DNA of 64,000 nucleotides from contig DASTWZ010000050.1 in assembly GCA_035765635.1 (NCBI GenBank), positions 1-64,000 on the forward strand, written 5' to 3'. Below are positions 27,693 to 36,110 of this stretch, piece by piece. Made by a program: the position numbers and the translations under genes. The notes beneath the pieces were generated by a model. That model was not told the DNA's origin, ran no database searches, and saw only the letters and a list, made by a program, of their open reading frames with translations. The stretch is from EW11 sp035765635 (GTDB lineage Bacteria; Verrucomicrobiota; Verrucomicrobiia; Opitutales; Opitutaceae). Position 1 is the stretch's first letter. Each line of letters starts with the position of its first letter.

Positions 27693-28964
27693 TCAATCAA
27701 AGCCGCGGGACAACAGTTCGCGGAGTTCGCCGATCACCACGTCGAGCTCGCACTGCAGCGCCAAGATTTCGGCGTGAAACGAGTCGATCGCTTTCGCGGC
27801 CATCAGCGACTCGCTTCGACAGTAGTCCGCCGCGAGCGCCGCGTCTTCCAGGAGCACGCGAGACCGCTTCAGCCACGCGATGCACAAGCCGCATTCGTCG
27901 ACGGACGGTGGCCAGGTGCGCCCATCGAGCGCACCGGCCAGTTTCCCGCCCGCTTTCGTGACTGACCGCACCAGACTCATCACAGGACCCGACTCCGCGC
28001 GCGCTCGGGCGCTTTTCCGATCGACCTCCGCCATTATCCGCAGGGTCAACGCCCGAGCGCGCAAAACCAATGGATGACGGCTTTCCAATTCCTCGTGGAG
28101 CTCCGCGGCATCGGCAAACGCCGCATCCGCTTCGATGATCAGTTCATTCGTCCACTTAGCCGTCCGCGGCGGCAACTCCTCGGCATTTCCGTCAGCCGAT
28201 TCCGCTTCGGAGCGCCGCCGCTCCAACTCCTCCTCCAAAATCGATTCCAAATCCGCCTCCGACCCAGCCTCGTCGATCCGCTCCATCAAGCGGTCCGTCA
28301 GCCGATCCGAATCCGCGATCAACTCGTCCGCCTCTTCTTCGGTCAGCGGCGGTTCGTTGCGCCAGGTTTCATCCCCATCATCCTCCAACTCGAATTCCGG
28401 CGCGTACGATTCTTCGGGCGGCTCGATCACCACTTCGGACTCCGGAGCCTCCGTCGTCAAAAAGCCCAGCTCCTGGATAAATTGATCCACGGCTTGATGG
28501 TTCGCCAGACGGTTCAGCTTCTCCTCCTCCGCCGACATTTCCCACCACGCGTCGTCCGCCATCGTCAGTTGATAATCCGCCGACTCGATCAGCACCGTCC
28601 CATTCGCCACGCTGTGCCACTCGAAATACACGCCATTGCCCCAGTGCCACGGAAACGACTTCTTTTCCGAATGACTCCGCGCGATTTCCTCGAGCGGAAT
28701 TTCCGGCACGCGCACGCGCCGCGACGCAGTGATCTCGCCCACGATTCCCACCTGCTCGGAAACGAAGATCTGCTCGATTCCGAGTTTCGGACGCGGATTG
28801 ACGAACGTCAGGCGCCGGCCAGCCAAATCACGACATGCGTTCCCACGCAGCTTCAGTTCGACCGGATCTTTCCGGCCCAGAAACCAAAGCCTGCCTGTAG
28901 TCTCTCCGCGGATACGATTGTCGATTTCTCCTCGGACGACGTATGTTTCGATACGCCAAGCCAT
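27693..28964 (-). CDS. Hypothetical protein, acidic, about 423 aa
   Basis: I do not recognise this family. From ATG 28964 the protein opens with beta-rich sequence (MAWRIETYVVRGEIDNRIRG, then GRLWFLGRKDPVELKLRGN), as in small SH3- or PilZ-like folds. A second beta-rich part (WHWGNGVYFEW) follows. A long very acidic stretch (about residues 175-270, Glu/Asp-rich) comes next, then an Arg/Ala-rich helical C-terminus with CGLCIAWLKRS. There is no signal peptide. The acidic middle and helical end suggest a scaffold or regulatory protein, but nothing more. It is convergent with the haem protein gene and stands alone. Confidence 0.75.
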   Translation of the reverse strand: MAWRIETYVVRGEIDNRIRGETTGRLWFLGRKDPVELKLRGNACRDLAGRRLTFVNPRPKLGIEQIFVSEQVGIVGEITASRRVRVPEIPLEEIARSHSEKKSFPWHWGNGVYFEWHSVANGTVLIESADYQLTMADDAWWEMSAEEEKLNRLANHQAVDQFIQELGFLTTEAPESEVVIEPPEESYAPEFELEDDGDETWRNEPPLTEEEADELIADSDRLTDRLMERIDEAGSEADLESILEEELERRRSEAESADGNAEELPPRTAKWTNELIIEADAAFADAAELHEELESRHPLVLRARALTLRIMAEVDRKSARARAESGPVMSLVRSVTKAGGKLAGALDGRTWPPSVDECGLCIAWLKRSRVLLEDAALAADYCRSESLMAAKAIDSFHAEILALQCELDVVIGELRELLSRGFD

Positions 28965-29106
28965 GCCGCGGAAGCTAATGCAAGGCACGACTCTCGCGAG
29001 TGATTTGTGGTCAACATCATCGCGTTCAGGCCAATCCTCCACGACCGTCTCAGGGGTGTCCTCGTAGGGTACTCTCCTCAGAGAAACCTGCGCCTCAGGT
29101 CAGCGG

Positions 29107-30354
29107 TTAGGCCGCGCCGTCGAAATTCTGCAGCAGGTCGGCGTAAATTTTCGCGGTCAAAACGAGGTCCTTGAGCCGCGCCCGCTCGTCGAGGGCATGG
29201 TAATTCTGCCCTCCCGGACCATAGCCCAACGTCGGAATCTTCAGGTGGTGCGAGAAGAAGTGCATGTCGTTGAATCCCGCCGCGACATTGAAGAGCGCGG
29301 GCTTCCGGCGCGCCTGTGACACCGCAGCCGCCATCGCGCCGAAGAAAGGATCCGACGGCTCGCTGTAACACGGATGGTTTTCCGAGATCTTGTTCACCGT
29401 GATCCGGCAGCCTTCGATCTGGCGCGCAGCCTTCGCCAGGAAACCGCGGAGCTCACTCTCGGCCCGCGCCGCCGATTCGATAGCCAGGACGCGACGATCG
29501 ATCGTGAAACGCGCCTCGGCCGGCACAGTGTTGATCTTCGCCCCCGGCCCTTGGGTGAACACGCCGCCAATATTCAGCGTCGGCACCATCGTGATCCCCT
29601 CCGGCGTCTTGAACGTGCGTTGCGAGAGCTGCCGTTTGTGTTCCTCCAATGCGAGAACCAGTGCGGCCATCTTCTCCAGGGCATTGACTCCTTCCTCGGG
29701 CTTGGAGCCGTGCGCCGCCTTGCCGTGGACGACCACCTCCAGCCAGACCACGCCATTGTGGCCGCAACACACCGCGTCGTTTTCGCCACCTTCCATCACG
29801 ATGGCGTAATCCGGATCGATCGGCGCGTGCTGAACCAGCCAACCGGCGCCGAGCGCAGAATCGGTTTCCTCGTCGGCGGTAAACGAAACCTCGATATTCA
29901 TCCGCGGGGAAACACGCACCGCACGCAATGCCTTCAGCGCCAGCAAAAGACTGGCGATCGAGCCCTTCATGTCACCGGTCCCGCGCCCGTAAATCCAACC
30001 CCTCTCGCGGGCTCCGCTGAACGGGCTGCCGTGCCTCCAGTTGCCCGACACCGGCACCACGTCGTAGTGGGCGTTGAAGTGAATGGTTTTCCGGGCGCCC
30101 TCGACCTTCCATTTGCCCAGGACATTGAAGCGGGGAAACGCATGCTGCTCCTTCGGCAGAAGCTTCTTTTGCAAGGCCGGTTTCGGCGAAAGCCGGGTGG
30201 CATCGAAGCCAATCGCCTGCAGCTCCTTCACCAGCACACGCGTGATCTGGTCATAGTCAGCGCCGGGAGGATTGACTGTCTCGATTCGCACCAACCGTTG
30301 CAGGAGCCGAGCGAGATCGTCGGCGTGGGCTTCGAGATATTTCGCGACAGACAT
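29107..30354 (-). CDS. M20-family metallopeptidase (ArgE/DapE-like deacylase)
   Basis: The 415-aa protein carries the M20 zinc-site motifs in order: FNAHYDVVP (His/Asp ligand region), GRGTGDMKGS (bridging Asp), TADEETDS (catalytic Glu-Glu pair), and near the end YHALDE (last His ligand). Relatives remove acyl groups from acyl-amino acids (acetylornithine, succinyl-diaminopimelate) or cleave small peptides in the cytoplasm. The sequence alone does not tell which. ATG at 30354 gives the normal family length; starts further upstream at 30399 and 30486 are in frame but add unrelated sequence. It is divergent from pdxH. Confidence 0.88.
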   Translation of the reverse strand: MSVAKYLEAHADDLARLLQRLVRIETVNPPGADYDQITRVLVKELQAIGFDATRLSPKPALQKKLLPKEQHAFPRFNVLGKWKVEGARKTIHFNAHYDVVPVSGNWRHGSPFSGARERGWIYGRGTGDMKGSIASLLLALKALRAVRVSPRMNIEVSFTADEETDSALGAGWLVQHAPIDPDYAIVMEGGENDAVCCGHNGVVWLEVVVHGKAAHGSKPEEGVNALEKMAALVLALEEHKRQLSQRTFKTPEGITMVPTLNIGGVFTQGPGAKINTVPAEARFTIDRRVLAIESAARAESELRGFLAKAARQIEGCRITVNKISENHPCYSEPSDPFFGAMAAAVSQARRKPALFNVAAGFNDMHFFSHHLKIPTLGYGPGGQNYHALDERARLKDLVLTAKIYADLLQNFDGAA

Positions 30355-30539
30355 GAGCAAGGAAGAAGCGAATCGCGGCCCCGCCGGATCACAATTCATC
30401 AATCCGAAAAATGTTAAATTCCCCTTCTCCTTACGCAACAAACAGCTGGGCGGCGCTGTAGTGGATTCCCCGTTTTTGCAAGCCACTGCTTAATTCGCCA
30501 TGGATTGAGGGCTTCCACGACGTTACATCCCGTTGTCAC

Positions 30540-31175
30540 ATGTCCCTCGCCGATCTACGTCGCGATTACAGTTTGGCCGGCTTGGTCGAGAAAGACCTGG
30601 CCAAGGATCCGTTTCGCCAATTCGAAAAATGGTTTCAGGAAGCAGAGGCCGCGAAGATTCCGGAACCGAACGCGATGATCTGCTCGCTGGCGACGCGCGA
30701 GGGCGCCCCGTCTTCCCGTATCGTTTTGCTCAAGGGTTTCGACGGCCGCGGATTTATTTTCTTCACGAACTACGAAAGCCGGAAAGCCCGCGAGCTCGCG
30801 CAGAACCCTCGCGCGTCGCTGCTCTTTCCGTGGATCGAGTTGGAACGCCAGGTCATCATCGAAGGACCTGTAACCAAAGTGTCGCGCGAGGAATCTGACG
30901 CTTACTTCCACAGTCGGCCGCGCCCGAGCCAACTCGGCGCCTGGGTCTCGCAACAAAGTTCGATCATTCCGAGTCGGGATACGCTCGAGGAATCCATGAA
31001 ACAGATTGAGCAAAAGTATGCCGGGCAGGAGGTGCCGCTCCCGCCGCAGTGGGGCGGCTATCGCGTCGCCGCGGAAACGGTCGAGTTCTGGCAAGGCCGC
31101 CGCAGCCGGCTGCACGATCGCTTGCGCTACCGTCGCGAGAAGAACGAGTGGATCATCGAGCGCCTGGCGCCCTAA
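30540..31175 (+). CDS. pdxH: Pyridoxamine 5'-phosphate oxidase
   Basis: The 211-aa product is full length for PdxH. Family blocks are DPFRQFEKWFQEA at the start, SRIVLLKGFDGRGFIFFTNY (FMN site), ARELAQNPRASLLFPW, RQVIIEGPV, and the C-terminal EFWQGRRSRLHDRLRYRR that holds PLP phosphate. It oxidises PNP or PMP to pyridoxal phosphate with O2 and FMN in the cytoplasm. A histidine kinase gene follows after 13 bp; the pairing is probably just shared transcription. Confidence 0.97.
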   Translation: MSLADLRRDYSLAGLVEKDLAKDPFRQFEKWFQEAEAAKIPEPNAMICSLATREGAPSSRIVLLKGFDGRGFIFFTNYESRKARELAQNPRASLLFPWIELERQVIIEGPVTKVSREESDAYFHSRPRPSQLGAWVSQQSSIIPSRDTLEESMKQIEQKYAGQEVPLPPQWGGYRVAAETVEFWQGRRSRLHDRLRYRREKNEWIIERLAP

Positions 31176-31188
31176 ACCTTTTCACGTC

Positions 31189-32817
31189 GTGCGGTACCTT
31201 CATTCCACGCCTCCCTTCGCGATCCTGCCGGACTCGCGTGATGCGCGGATCCGCCCGCCGCCCGCTCCGCTTTTGGCTGCCGCGGTGCACGCGCAGAGCG
31301 AAGGCCTCGTCATCATGGGGCGTCGCTGGACGCGCTCCGGTCTGAAGATCATTTTTGCCAACGAAAGCTTCTGCGCCACGACCGGTTTCACTGAAGCTGA
31401 ACTCCGCAAACGCGGCCATGGTTTCCTCCATTCGGAAAAGAACAACCTGGCCCGCCTCAAACGCTGGGTCTCCAAACTCACGGCTGGCGAACTCTTCAAC
31501 GGCGAGGGTTATCTCACACGCAAAGATGGCGCCCAGCTCTACGCGGCGTGGAACTACAGTCCCGTCTCGGACGAACACGGCAACGTCACCCACATCGTCG
31601 CGACCTACCGCGATCTCACGGAGAAACGGAAATTGCAGGAGGCGCTGATCCACTCGCAGCGCCTCGATGCCGTGGGCCGGCTCGCGGGCGGCGTCGCACA
31701 TGATTTCAACAACCTGCTTTCCGTGATCAACGGCTACTGCGAGATCATGGGCGCGAAAAACTCCGTCCGCCGCCAAGCCTCGCACGAACTGGAGGAGATT
31801 CATCAAGCCAGCCAGAAAGCCGCGACGCTCGTGCGGCAATTGCTGGCGTTCAGCCGCCGCCAGGCGATGAACCCGAAGGTCATCAGCCTCAATCAGCTCG
31901 TTCACGATAACATCGAAATTCTCGGGCGATTGCTGAAGCCGAAGAAGTCGCTGGAATTCCATCTCGACGCCGAACACATGAACGTGCGCGTCGACCCCGC
32001 GCAGCTTCAACAGGTCCTGCTCAATCTCACGATCAACGCCCGCGACGCCTTGGCCGATGGCGGCAAGGTGACCATCACCACCGCGCTGCGCGACGTGACG
32101 CCCGACATGGAACGGCGACCGCCAGAAATGACTCCGGGGCGTTACGTACTTCTTTCCGTTTCCGACAATGGCATCGGAATGGACGAGTCGACCCGCGCTC
32201 ATCTTTTCGAACCGTTCTTCACCACAAAAGAGCACGGCAAAGGCACCGGACTCGGCTTGGCGCTGGTTTACGGAGTCGTGCAACAGAGCGGCGGATTTAT
32301 TTTCGTGCACAGCGAGCCGGGCAAGGGCTCCACGTTTGAAATTTTCCTGCCCGAAATTCGCGAGCCCGCGCAGACCAGCGGAACCGCGTTGCCCTCGCTG
32401 CCCTCCACTCGCGGGCGCGAAACGATCATGGTCGTCGAGGAGGACGATGTCGTCCGCAAGATGGTCGCGGGCATCTTGACGACCGACGGCTATCACGTGC
32501 TGGCGGAAGCCTCGGCCGAGGAGGCGATACATGCCGTGCGCCGCGGTCAGGCGAAAATCGATTTGCTGATCGCACAAATTGGCGCAGCTCCGGGCAGCGA
32601 AGGCGAGCGGCTGGTCCGGTCCTTGGCCGACCTCCACCCTGGCGTGCGCGTGCTCGCGACCTGCAACCCAGAGTGCGCGCCGCTGACGTTTCTGCCTTCC
32701 GAATCGCACGCCTGCTTGGCCAAGCCTTTTACCTTGAGCGCGCTGATGAAAGCGACGCGCGCGTTGTTGGACAATTCGTCGATTCGCGAATCGCTTCCGC
32801 CACACGGACCGACCTAA
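31189..32817 (+). CDS. PAS-domain histidine kinase with degenerate receiver
   Basis: From GTG 31189 (the only start after the pdxH stop that keeps the whole domain set) the protein has 542 aa. It has a PAS/PAC domain (about 40-150; FANESFCATTGFTEAEL, AAWNYSPVSDEHG), a HisKA domain with His171 in GVAHDFNNLL, and an ATPase domain (NLTINARDAL, DNGIGMD, GTGLGLALVYG). The C-terminal receiver keeps the acidic EEDD pocket and the Lys of LAKPF, but the phospho-acceptor position is Gln463 (LLIAQIG). It is therefore a likely pseudo-receiver. No membrane segment is present. The kinase is cytosolic and may sense redox or small ligands. The SixA gene lies 9 bp downstream. Confidence 0.85.
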   Translation: MRYLHSTPPFAILPDSRDARIRPPPAPLLAAAVHAQSEGLVIMGRRWTRSGLKIIFANESFCATTGFTEAELRKRGHGFLHSEKNNLARLKRWVSKLTAGELFNGEGYLTRKDGAQLYAAWNYSPVSDEHGNVTHIVATYRDLTEKRKLQEALIHSQRLDAVGRLAGGVAHDFNNLLSVINGYCEIMGAKNSVRRQASHELEEIHQASQKAATLVRQLLAFSRRQAMNPKVISLNQLVHDNIEILGRLLKPKKSLEFHLDAEHMNVRVDPAQLQQVLLNLTINARDALADGGKVTITTALRDVTPDMERRPPEMTPGRYVLLSVSDNGIGMDESTRAHLFEPFFTTKEHGKGTGLGLALVYGVVQQSGGFIFVHSEPGKGSTFEIFLPEIREPAQTSGTALPSLPSTRGRETIMVVEEDDVVRKMVAGILTTDGYHVLAEASAEEAIHAVRRGQAKIDLLIAQIGAAPGSEGERLVRSLADLHPGVRVLATCNPECAPLTFLPSESHACLAKPFTLSALMKATRALLDNSSIRESLPPHGPT

Positions 32818-32826
32818 CGTCGGGGC

Positions 32827-33342
32827 ATGTTGCTGTATTTGATTCGGCATGCCGATGCCGTGAGCTTCCAAGAAGACCCTAATCGGCCTCTGAGTTTGCG
32901 TGGAGTGGACGAAGTGCGACGCGTCGCGGAATTTTTTGCGAAGAACGGCGCGCTTAAGCCTGCGGAGATCTGGCACAGCCCGCTGCAACGCGCGCGTGAG
33001 ACCGCTCAACACATCGCGAGCGGCACGAACTTCAGCGGTCCGGTGCGCGAAATCGACGGCATCATCCCAGAAGATGATCCGAATGTAATCATTCAACGCT
33101 TGGAAAAATCACGCGGCCTGCCGGCTGTAGCCGTGGTCGGTCACGAGCCGCACCTGAGTTCCGTCGCCACGCGACTGCTTTATCCAAACTCAGACAAAGA
33201 AATCTTTTTCGAAATCGGTAAATGTTCCGTGCTGGCCTTCGAAGGTCAAAGCGACAGCCCCAAAATCCCTCTGCGCTGGACCAACCTCTGGCACGTCACG
33301 ACCGCCCTGCTGCCCGTGACCGAAGCGGGTTTTAAGGCGTGA
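32827..33342 (+). CDS. sixA: SixA-type phosphohistidine phosphatase
   Basis: The 171-aa protein begins MLLYLIRHADA, the RHA/RHG catalytic motif of the histidine phosphatase superfamily. IWHSPLQRARETAQ and VVGHEPHLSS follow and complete the active site. The short length and RHA form match SixA, which removes phosphate from Hpt domains such as that of ArcB. Its place right after a hybrid-type kinase fits a role in phosphorelay shutdown, though that kinase lacks an obvious Hpt. Other small-substrate phosphatase roles are possible. Confidence 0.88.
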   Translation: MLLYLIRHADAVSFQEDPNRPLSLRGVDEVRRVAEFFAKNGALKPAEIWHSPLQRARETAQHIASGTNFSGPVREIDGIIPEDDPNVIIQRLEKSRGLPAVAVVGHEPHLSSVATRLLYPNSDKEIFFEIGKCSVLAFEGQSDSPKIPLRWTNLWHVTTALLPVTEAGFKA

Positions 33343-33347
33343 GTGTT

Positions 33348-33533
33348 CGCCCACGAATTACACAAAGAACACGAAATGAATAGACTTTTCCCGACGGAAT
33401 ACACGGAACGCACGGAAGGGAAATTGGACTCGAACTTCAGAAATTCGGATTCTGAATTCGTCTCCGTGCGTTCCGTGCATCCCGTGGGAAAATGGTTTTA
33501 TGATTTCGTGTCGTTCGTGTGATTCGTGGACGA
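33348..33533. repeat. Family A hairpin, copy 2 (between co-directional genes)
   Basis: Outer arm CGCCCACGAATTACACAAAG (from 33348) pairs with TCGTGTGATTCGTGGACG ending at 33533. Inner arms are ACGGAATACACGGAACGCAC (from 33401) against GTGCGTTCCGTGCATCCCGT (33466-33485). A GAATTCAGA-type stem forms the top. The T- and A-runs seen in the other copies are missing. It starts 5 bp after the sixA stop. Confidence 0.9.
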
Positions 33534-33553
33534 AATTTTGCTGAGTTAATCTG

Positions 33554-34273
33554 ATGCGCTTTGCGGTTCTTCCGACGCGCCACGGCGGTGCGGCTGAAAA
33601 TATGGCGGCGGATTTCATGCTGCTGGAGCGGTATCCAGATTCTGGAGACGTGCGCTTCCGCCACTACGGCTGGTTCCGTCCGGCATTCACTTTCGGCTAC
33701 AGCCAGAAGATCGAGTTCGTCCGCGCGCAGCTGCCACCGAACGAAGAACGCGTCGAGCTCTGCCGGCGCCCAACCGGCGGCGGTGTGGTCGACCACCGCG
33801 AAGATTGGACCTACAGCCTTGTCATCCCGCGCGGCCATCCCATGGAAGAGCTGCGAGCCATCGAATCCTACCGCCAAATACACAACGCGCTCGCCGACGC
33901 TTTCAACGAGCTCGGACAACCGGCCGCGCTCCAGGACCGTTGCGAGCCCAAACCCGCCGGTGAAAAATGTGGTCCTGGCGTGTGTTTTGTCCGGCCGGAA
34001 CTTTACGACGTCATCGTTCCAACGACAGGCGCGAAAATTGCCGGGGCCGCGCAGAAACGAAACAAACGCGGCCTGCTTTTCCAGGGTTCAATTTCTCGCG
34101 GGGCCGTCGCTAACGAATTCGATTGGGACGCCTTCAAAGATGCGTTCGTCCAACATCTGGGCACCACCCTGAAACTCGAGCCGCAGGAAGCCGGCTGGCC
34201 CGACTGGTCCGACGACGAACTCACCGCCCTCACCGAGCAATACGCCACCCCCGAGTGGAACGAGTTCCGCTAG
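33554..34273 (+). CDS. Lipoate/biotin protein ligase family protein
   Basis: The 239-aa protein fits the LplA/BirA catalytic domain: MAADFMLLER near the start, FGYSQ, the lipoate-site block CRRPTGGGVVDHREDWTYSL, and the catalytic Lys region GAKIAGAAQKRNKRGLLFQG. Such proteins attach lipoate or octanoate to E2 and GcvH subunits. The single-domain size is like LipM/LipL amidotransferases or short LplA; which reaction it performs is open. It stands alone between two family A hairpins. Confidence 0.87.
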   Translation: MRFAVLPTRHGGAAENMAADFMLLERYPDSGDVRFRHYGWFRPAFTFGYSQKIEFVRAQLPPNEERVELCRRPTGGGVVDHREDWTYSLVIPRGHPMEELRAIESYRQIHNALADAFNELGQPAALQDRCEPKPAGEKCGPGVCFVRPELYDVIVPTTGAKIAGAAQKRNKRGLLFQGSISRGAVANEFDWDAFKDAFVQHLGTTLKLEPQEAGWPDWSDDELTALTEQYATPEWNEFR

Positions 34274-34309
34274 CGGCGAAGACTGAACCAAAGCCAAGCC
34301 CGCGAACCC

Positions 34310-34463
34310 TTTTCCCACGAATCACACGAAGCACACGAATTCAGAAAATTTCCCACGGAAAGCACGGAAGGCACGGAAACAAAAATAGCTTCCGTGCCCT
34401 CCGTGTCTTCCGTGGGTAATCGGTATTATGATTTCGTGTCTTTCGTGTGATTCGTGGGAAAAA
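34310..34463. repeat. Family A hairpin, copy 3 (convergent gap)
   Basis: TTTTCCCACGAATCACACGA (34310-34329) pairs with TCGTGTGATTCGTGGGAAAA (34443-34462). Inner arms are TTCCCACGGAAAGCACGGAA (from 34349) and TTCCGTGCCCTCCGTGTCTTCCGTGGG in part (34390-34416). This is the shortest and cleanest copy, lying between the ligase gene and the DUF5069 gene. Confidence 0.93.
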
Positions 34464-34479
34464 TGGATTTCTTTCGGCC

Positions 34480-34941
34480 TTACTCGATGCGGCCTTCGTC
34501 GAAATCGATCAGGTCGGGCACGCTCTTGATTTCGCCGGCGCGATCGGCGCAGCCCATTTTGGTCAGGGCTTCCAATAAAAATTCCTGACCGGCTGGCGTC
34601 ATTCCTTTCTGAACCAGCTCGCGGTTCCATTTCGCGACACGCAGATCGGGGGGCAAAATTTCCTTCAAGCGCCGGTCGATCTCCGCGTCATCGGAAGATT
34701 CGTGAACGATTTTCTCCACCGCGGCCGGCTCGATCCCTAGGTGCAGGCAAAGAAATCGGTCGATGCCGCGCTTGTAGTTCTTCGCGTAGCTCGCCGGCAG
34801 CGCACCGTGTTGCTTGGTGTATTTGCACTTCGCGATGAAGCGCGGCAGATACAGCAAGCCCGTCGCCGCATGCGGCAAATACGGCGAAGGCAAACACGTC
34901 AGCACCTCCCCCGACGAACCGGGAATGGGTTTGGATTTCAA
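34480..34941 (-). CDS. DUF5069 family protein
   Basis: The 153-aa product carries the DUF5069 pattern: PHAATGLLYLPRFIAKCKYT, YAKNYKRGIDRFLCLHLGI, and a C-terminal half with AEIDRRLKEILPPD and WNRELVQKGMTP. No signal peptide is seen. The function of the family is unknown. The start is uncertain. I propose TTG at 34941 because an ATG is not available after the upstream gene's stop and the conserved region begins a few residues later. It lies 28 bp downstream of the hydrolase gene, so the two may be co-transcribed. Confidence 0.75.
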   Translation of the reverse strand: MKSKPIPGSSGEVLTCLPSPYLPHAATGLLYLPRFIAKCKYTKQHGALPASYAKNYKRGIDRFLCLHLGIEPAAVEKIVHESSDDAEIDRRLKEILPPDLRVAKWNRELVQKGMTPAGQEFLLEALTKMGCADRAGEIKSVPDLIDFDEGRIE

Positions 34942-34969
34942 AGGATGAACAGTCGCGTTTCTCGTGCGA

Positions 34970-35683
34970 TCAGAGCGCGGAGATGAACTCCGCAATTGCG
35001 TCTCGGGCGCGACGCGCAGAGGTGGGCGAATACACAAGGCGCGCGGTGGGATGGGTGCCCGCTTCGGGATTATCGAAGGCATGATGCGTCTGAGTATAGA
35101 GTTCGAAGCGCACCTGGTTTCCCGCGTCATCCATCTCCCTGACCACGTCAGCGATCGTGGACATTGGAGACACCTGATCCTGAGTTCCCTGCAAAACCAG
35201 CACAGGTGCGCGAATGCGAGTGTCCATTCCCGGAGCTGCGGTCTTTAGCAATGCGGTGCATAAAATAATCCCAGCCACCTCGGCGCCGCTCCGTGCGTAA
35301 TCAAGCGCCACCATGCCGCCGGCACTGAAGCCCAGGCACACCACAGGCGTGTTCGCAGGAATTTCCTTTTTCAATCGTTCCACGCACGCAGCAAGGCTCT
35401 CCACGCCTTCCTTCCTCTGCTCGATAAGGCGCGCCACCATTGGGCCCACCTGCTCTGGGCGTTCGGGGTTAAAGCCGTCGCCATACAAGTCTGCGATCAC
35501 GACGGCGCAGCCGAGACCAATCAGGTGAGACGCATGCTCGCGTGCCAGTCGACTTTGACCGCGCCAATCGGGCAGCAACACAACAGCCGCCTTGGGTTGG
35601 AGCGTCGGCGCTTTCAAGAGAAGCCCGCAGTAGTTCCGAGCACCCACGGCGTATGGCATTTTCGATTCGGTGATATCGTGCAT
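34970..35683 (-). CDS. Dienelactone hydrolase family alpha/beta hydrolase
   Basis: The 237-aa protein has the DLH plan: AVVLLPDWRGQS early, the nucleophile elbow CLGFSAGGM (Ser, where true dienelactone hydrolases have Cys), acid VLQGTQDQVSP, and base THHAFD. It should hydrolyse a small ester or lactone in the cytoplasm. The substrate is unknown and many family members are broad esterases. ATG at 35683 is chosen as the first start giving normal length. Confidence 0.88.
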   Translation of the reverse strand: MHDITESKMPYAVGARNYCGLLLKAPTLQPKAAVVLLPDWRGQSRLAREHASHLIGLGCAVVIADLYGDGFNPERPEQVGPMVARLIEQRKEGVESLAACVERLKKEIPANTPVVCLGFSAGGMVALDYARSGAEVAGIILCTALLKTAAPGMDTRIRAPVLVLQGTQDQVSPMSTIADVVREMDDAGNQVRFELYTQTHHAFDNPEAGTHPTARLVYSPTSARRARDAIAEFISAL

Positions 35684-35896
35684 GTATTTCCTTTTCGGAT
35701 ACGAATTTCTCGAAGCGCGTGCAACCACCAGTGAACGTGAGTTTAACCTCTCCTACCGGCCCGTTACGCTCGTTGGCGACGATGAGTTTTGCCGAATGAG
35801 CTACAACTTGAAAGTCAGTGCCGGCGCGGACGGACTCGATTGGCAAAAAGCGCTTTTCCACTCATTGAGTCCGCCGCTTCGCGGCAGCCTAGAAGG

Positions 35897-36035
35897 TGCC
35901 GGCCGGAGGCCAGCGCTCCCAGAGCCTCCTGCGCCTTGGAAGGCGCAGCTCGGCGGACAAGACCCCGAGGATTCGCCGAGCGTCGGCGCCCTCGCCGACG
36001 TCGGCCACTGGGAGCGCTGGCGTCCTCGCCGGCAT
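35897..36035. repeat. Family C-like inverted repeat in a 427-bp gene-free gap
   Basis: GCCGGCCGGAGGCCAGCGCT (from 35898) is nearly complementary to GGAGCGCTGGCGTCCTCGCC (from 36011). Between them are smaller hairpins such as CTGCGCC-TTGG-AAGGCGCAG (near 35929-35948) and CGGCGCC/CTCGCCG. GCGCGGACGGACTC occurs on both sides (about 35825-35838 and 36066-36079). The gap from 35684 to 36110 holds nothing else I can identify apart from the upstream region of the hydrolase gene. Confidence 0.75.
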
Positions 36036-36110
36036 CTTATTTAATTTATAGTCCGCGCCCACAAGGCGCGGACGGACTCCTCATCTCCTCAGTTCCAGCA
36101 CCTCACCGCC

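Noticed and set aside
33358..33618. Short frame with HESHERHE-like repeats, and similar frames at 25.1-25.3, 34.3-34.6 and 46.9-47.1 kb
   Set aside because: These are translations of the 9-nt units of family A hairpins; the His/Thr/Glu repeats are a product of the period being a multiple of three.
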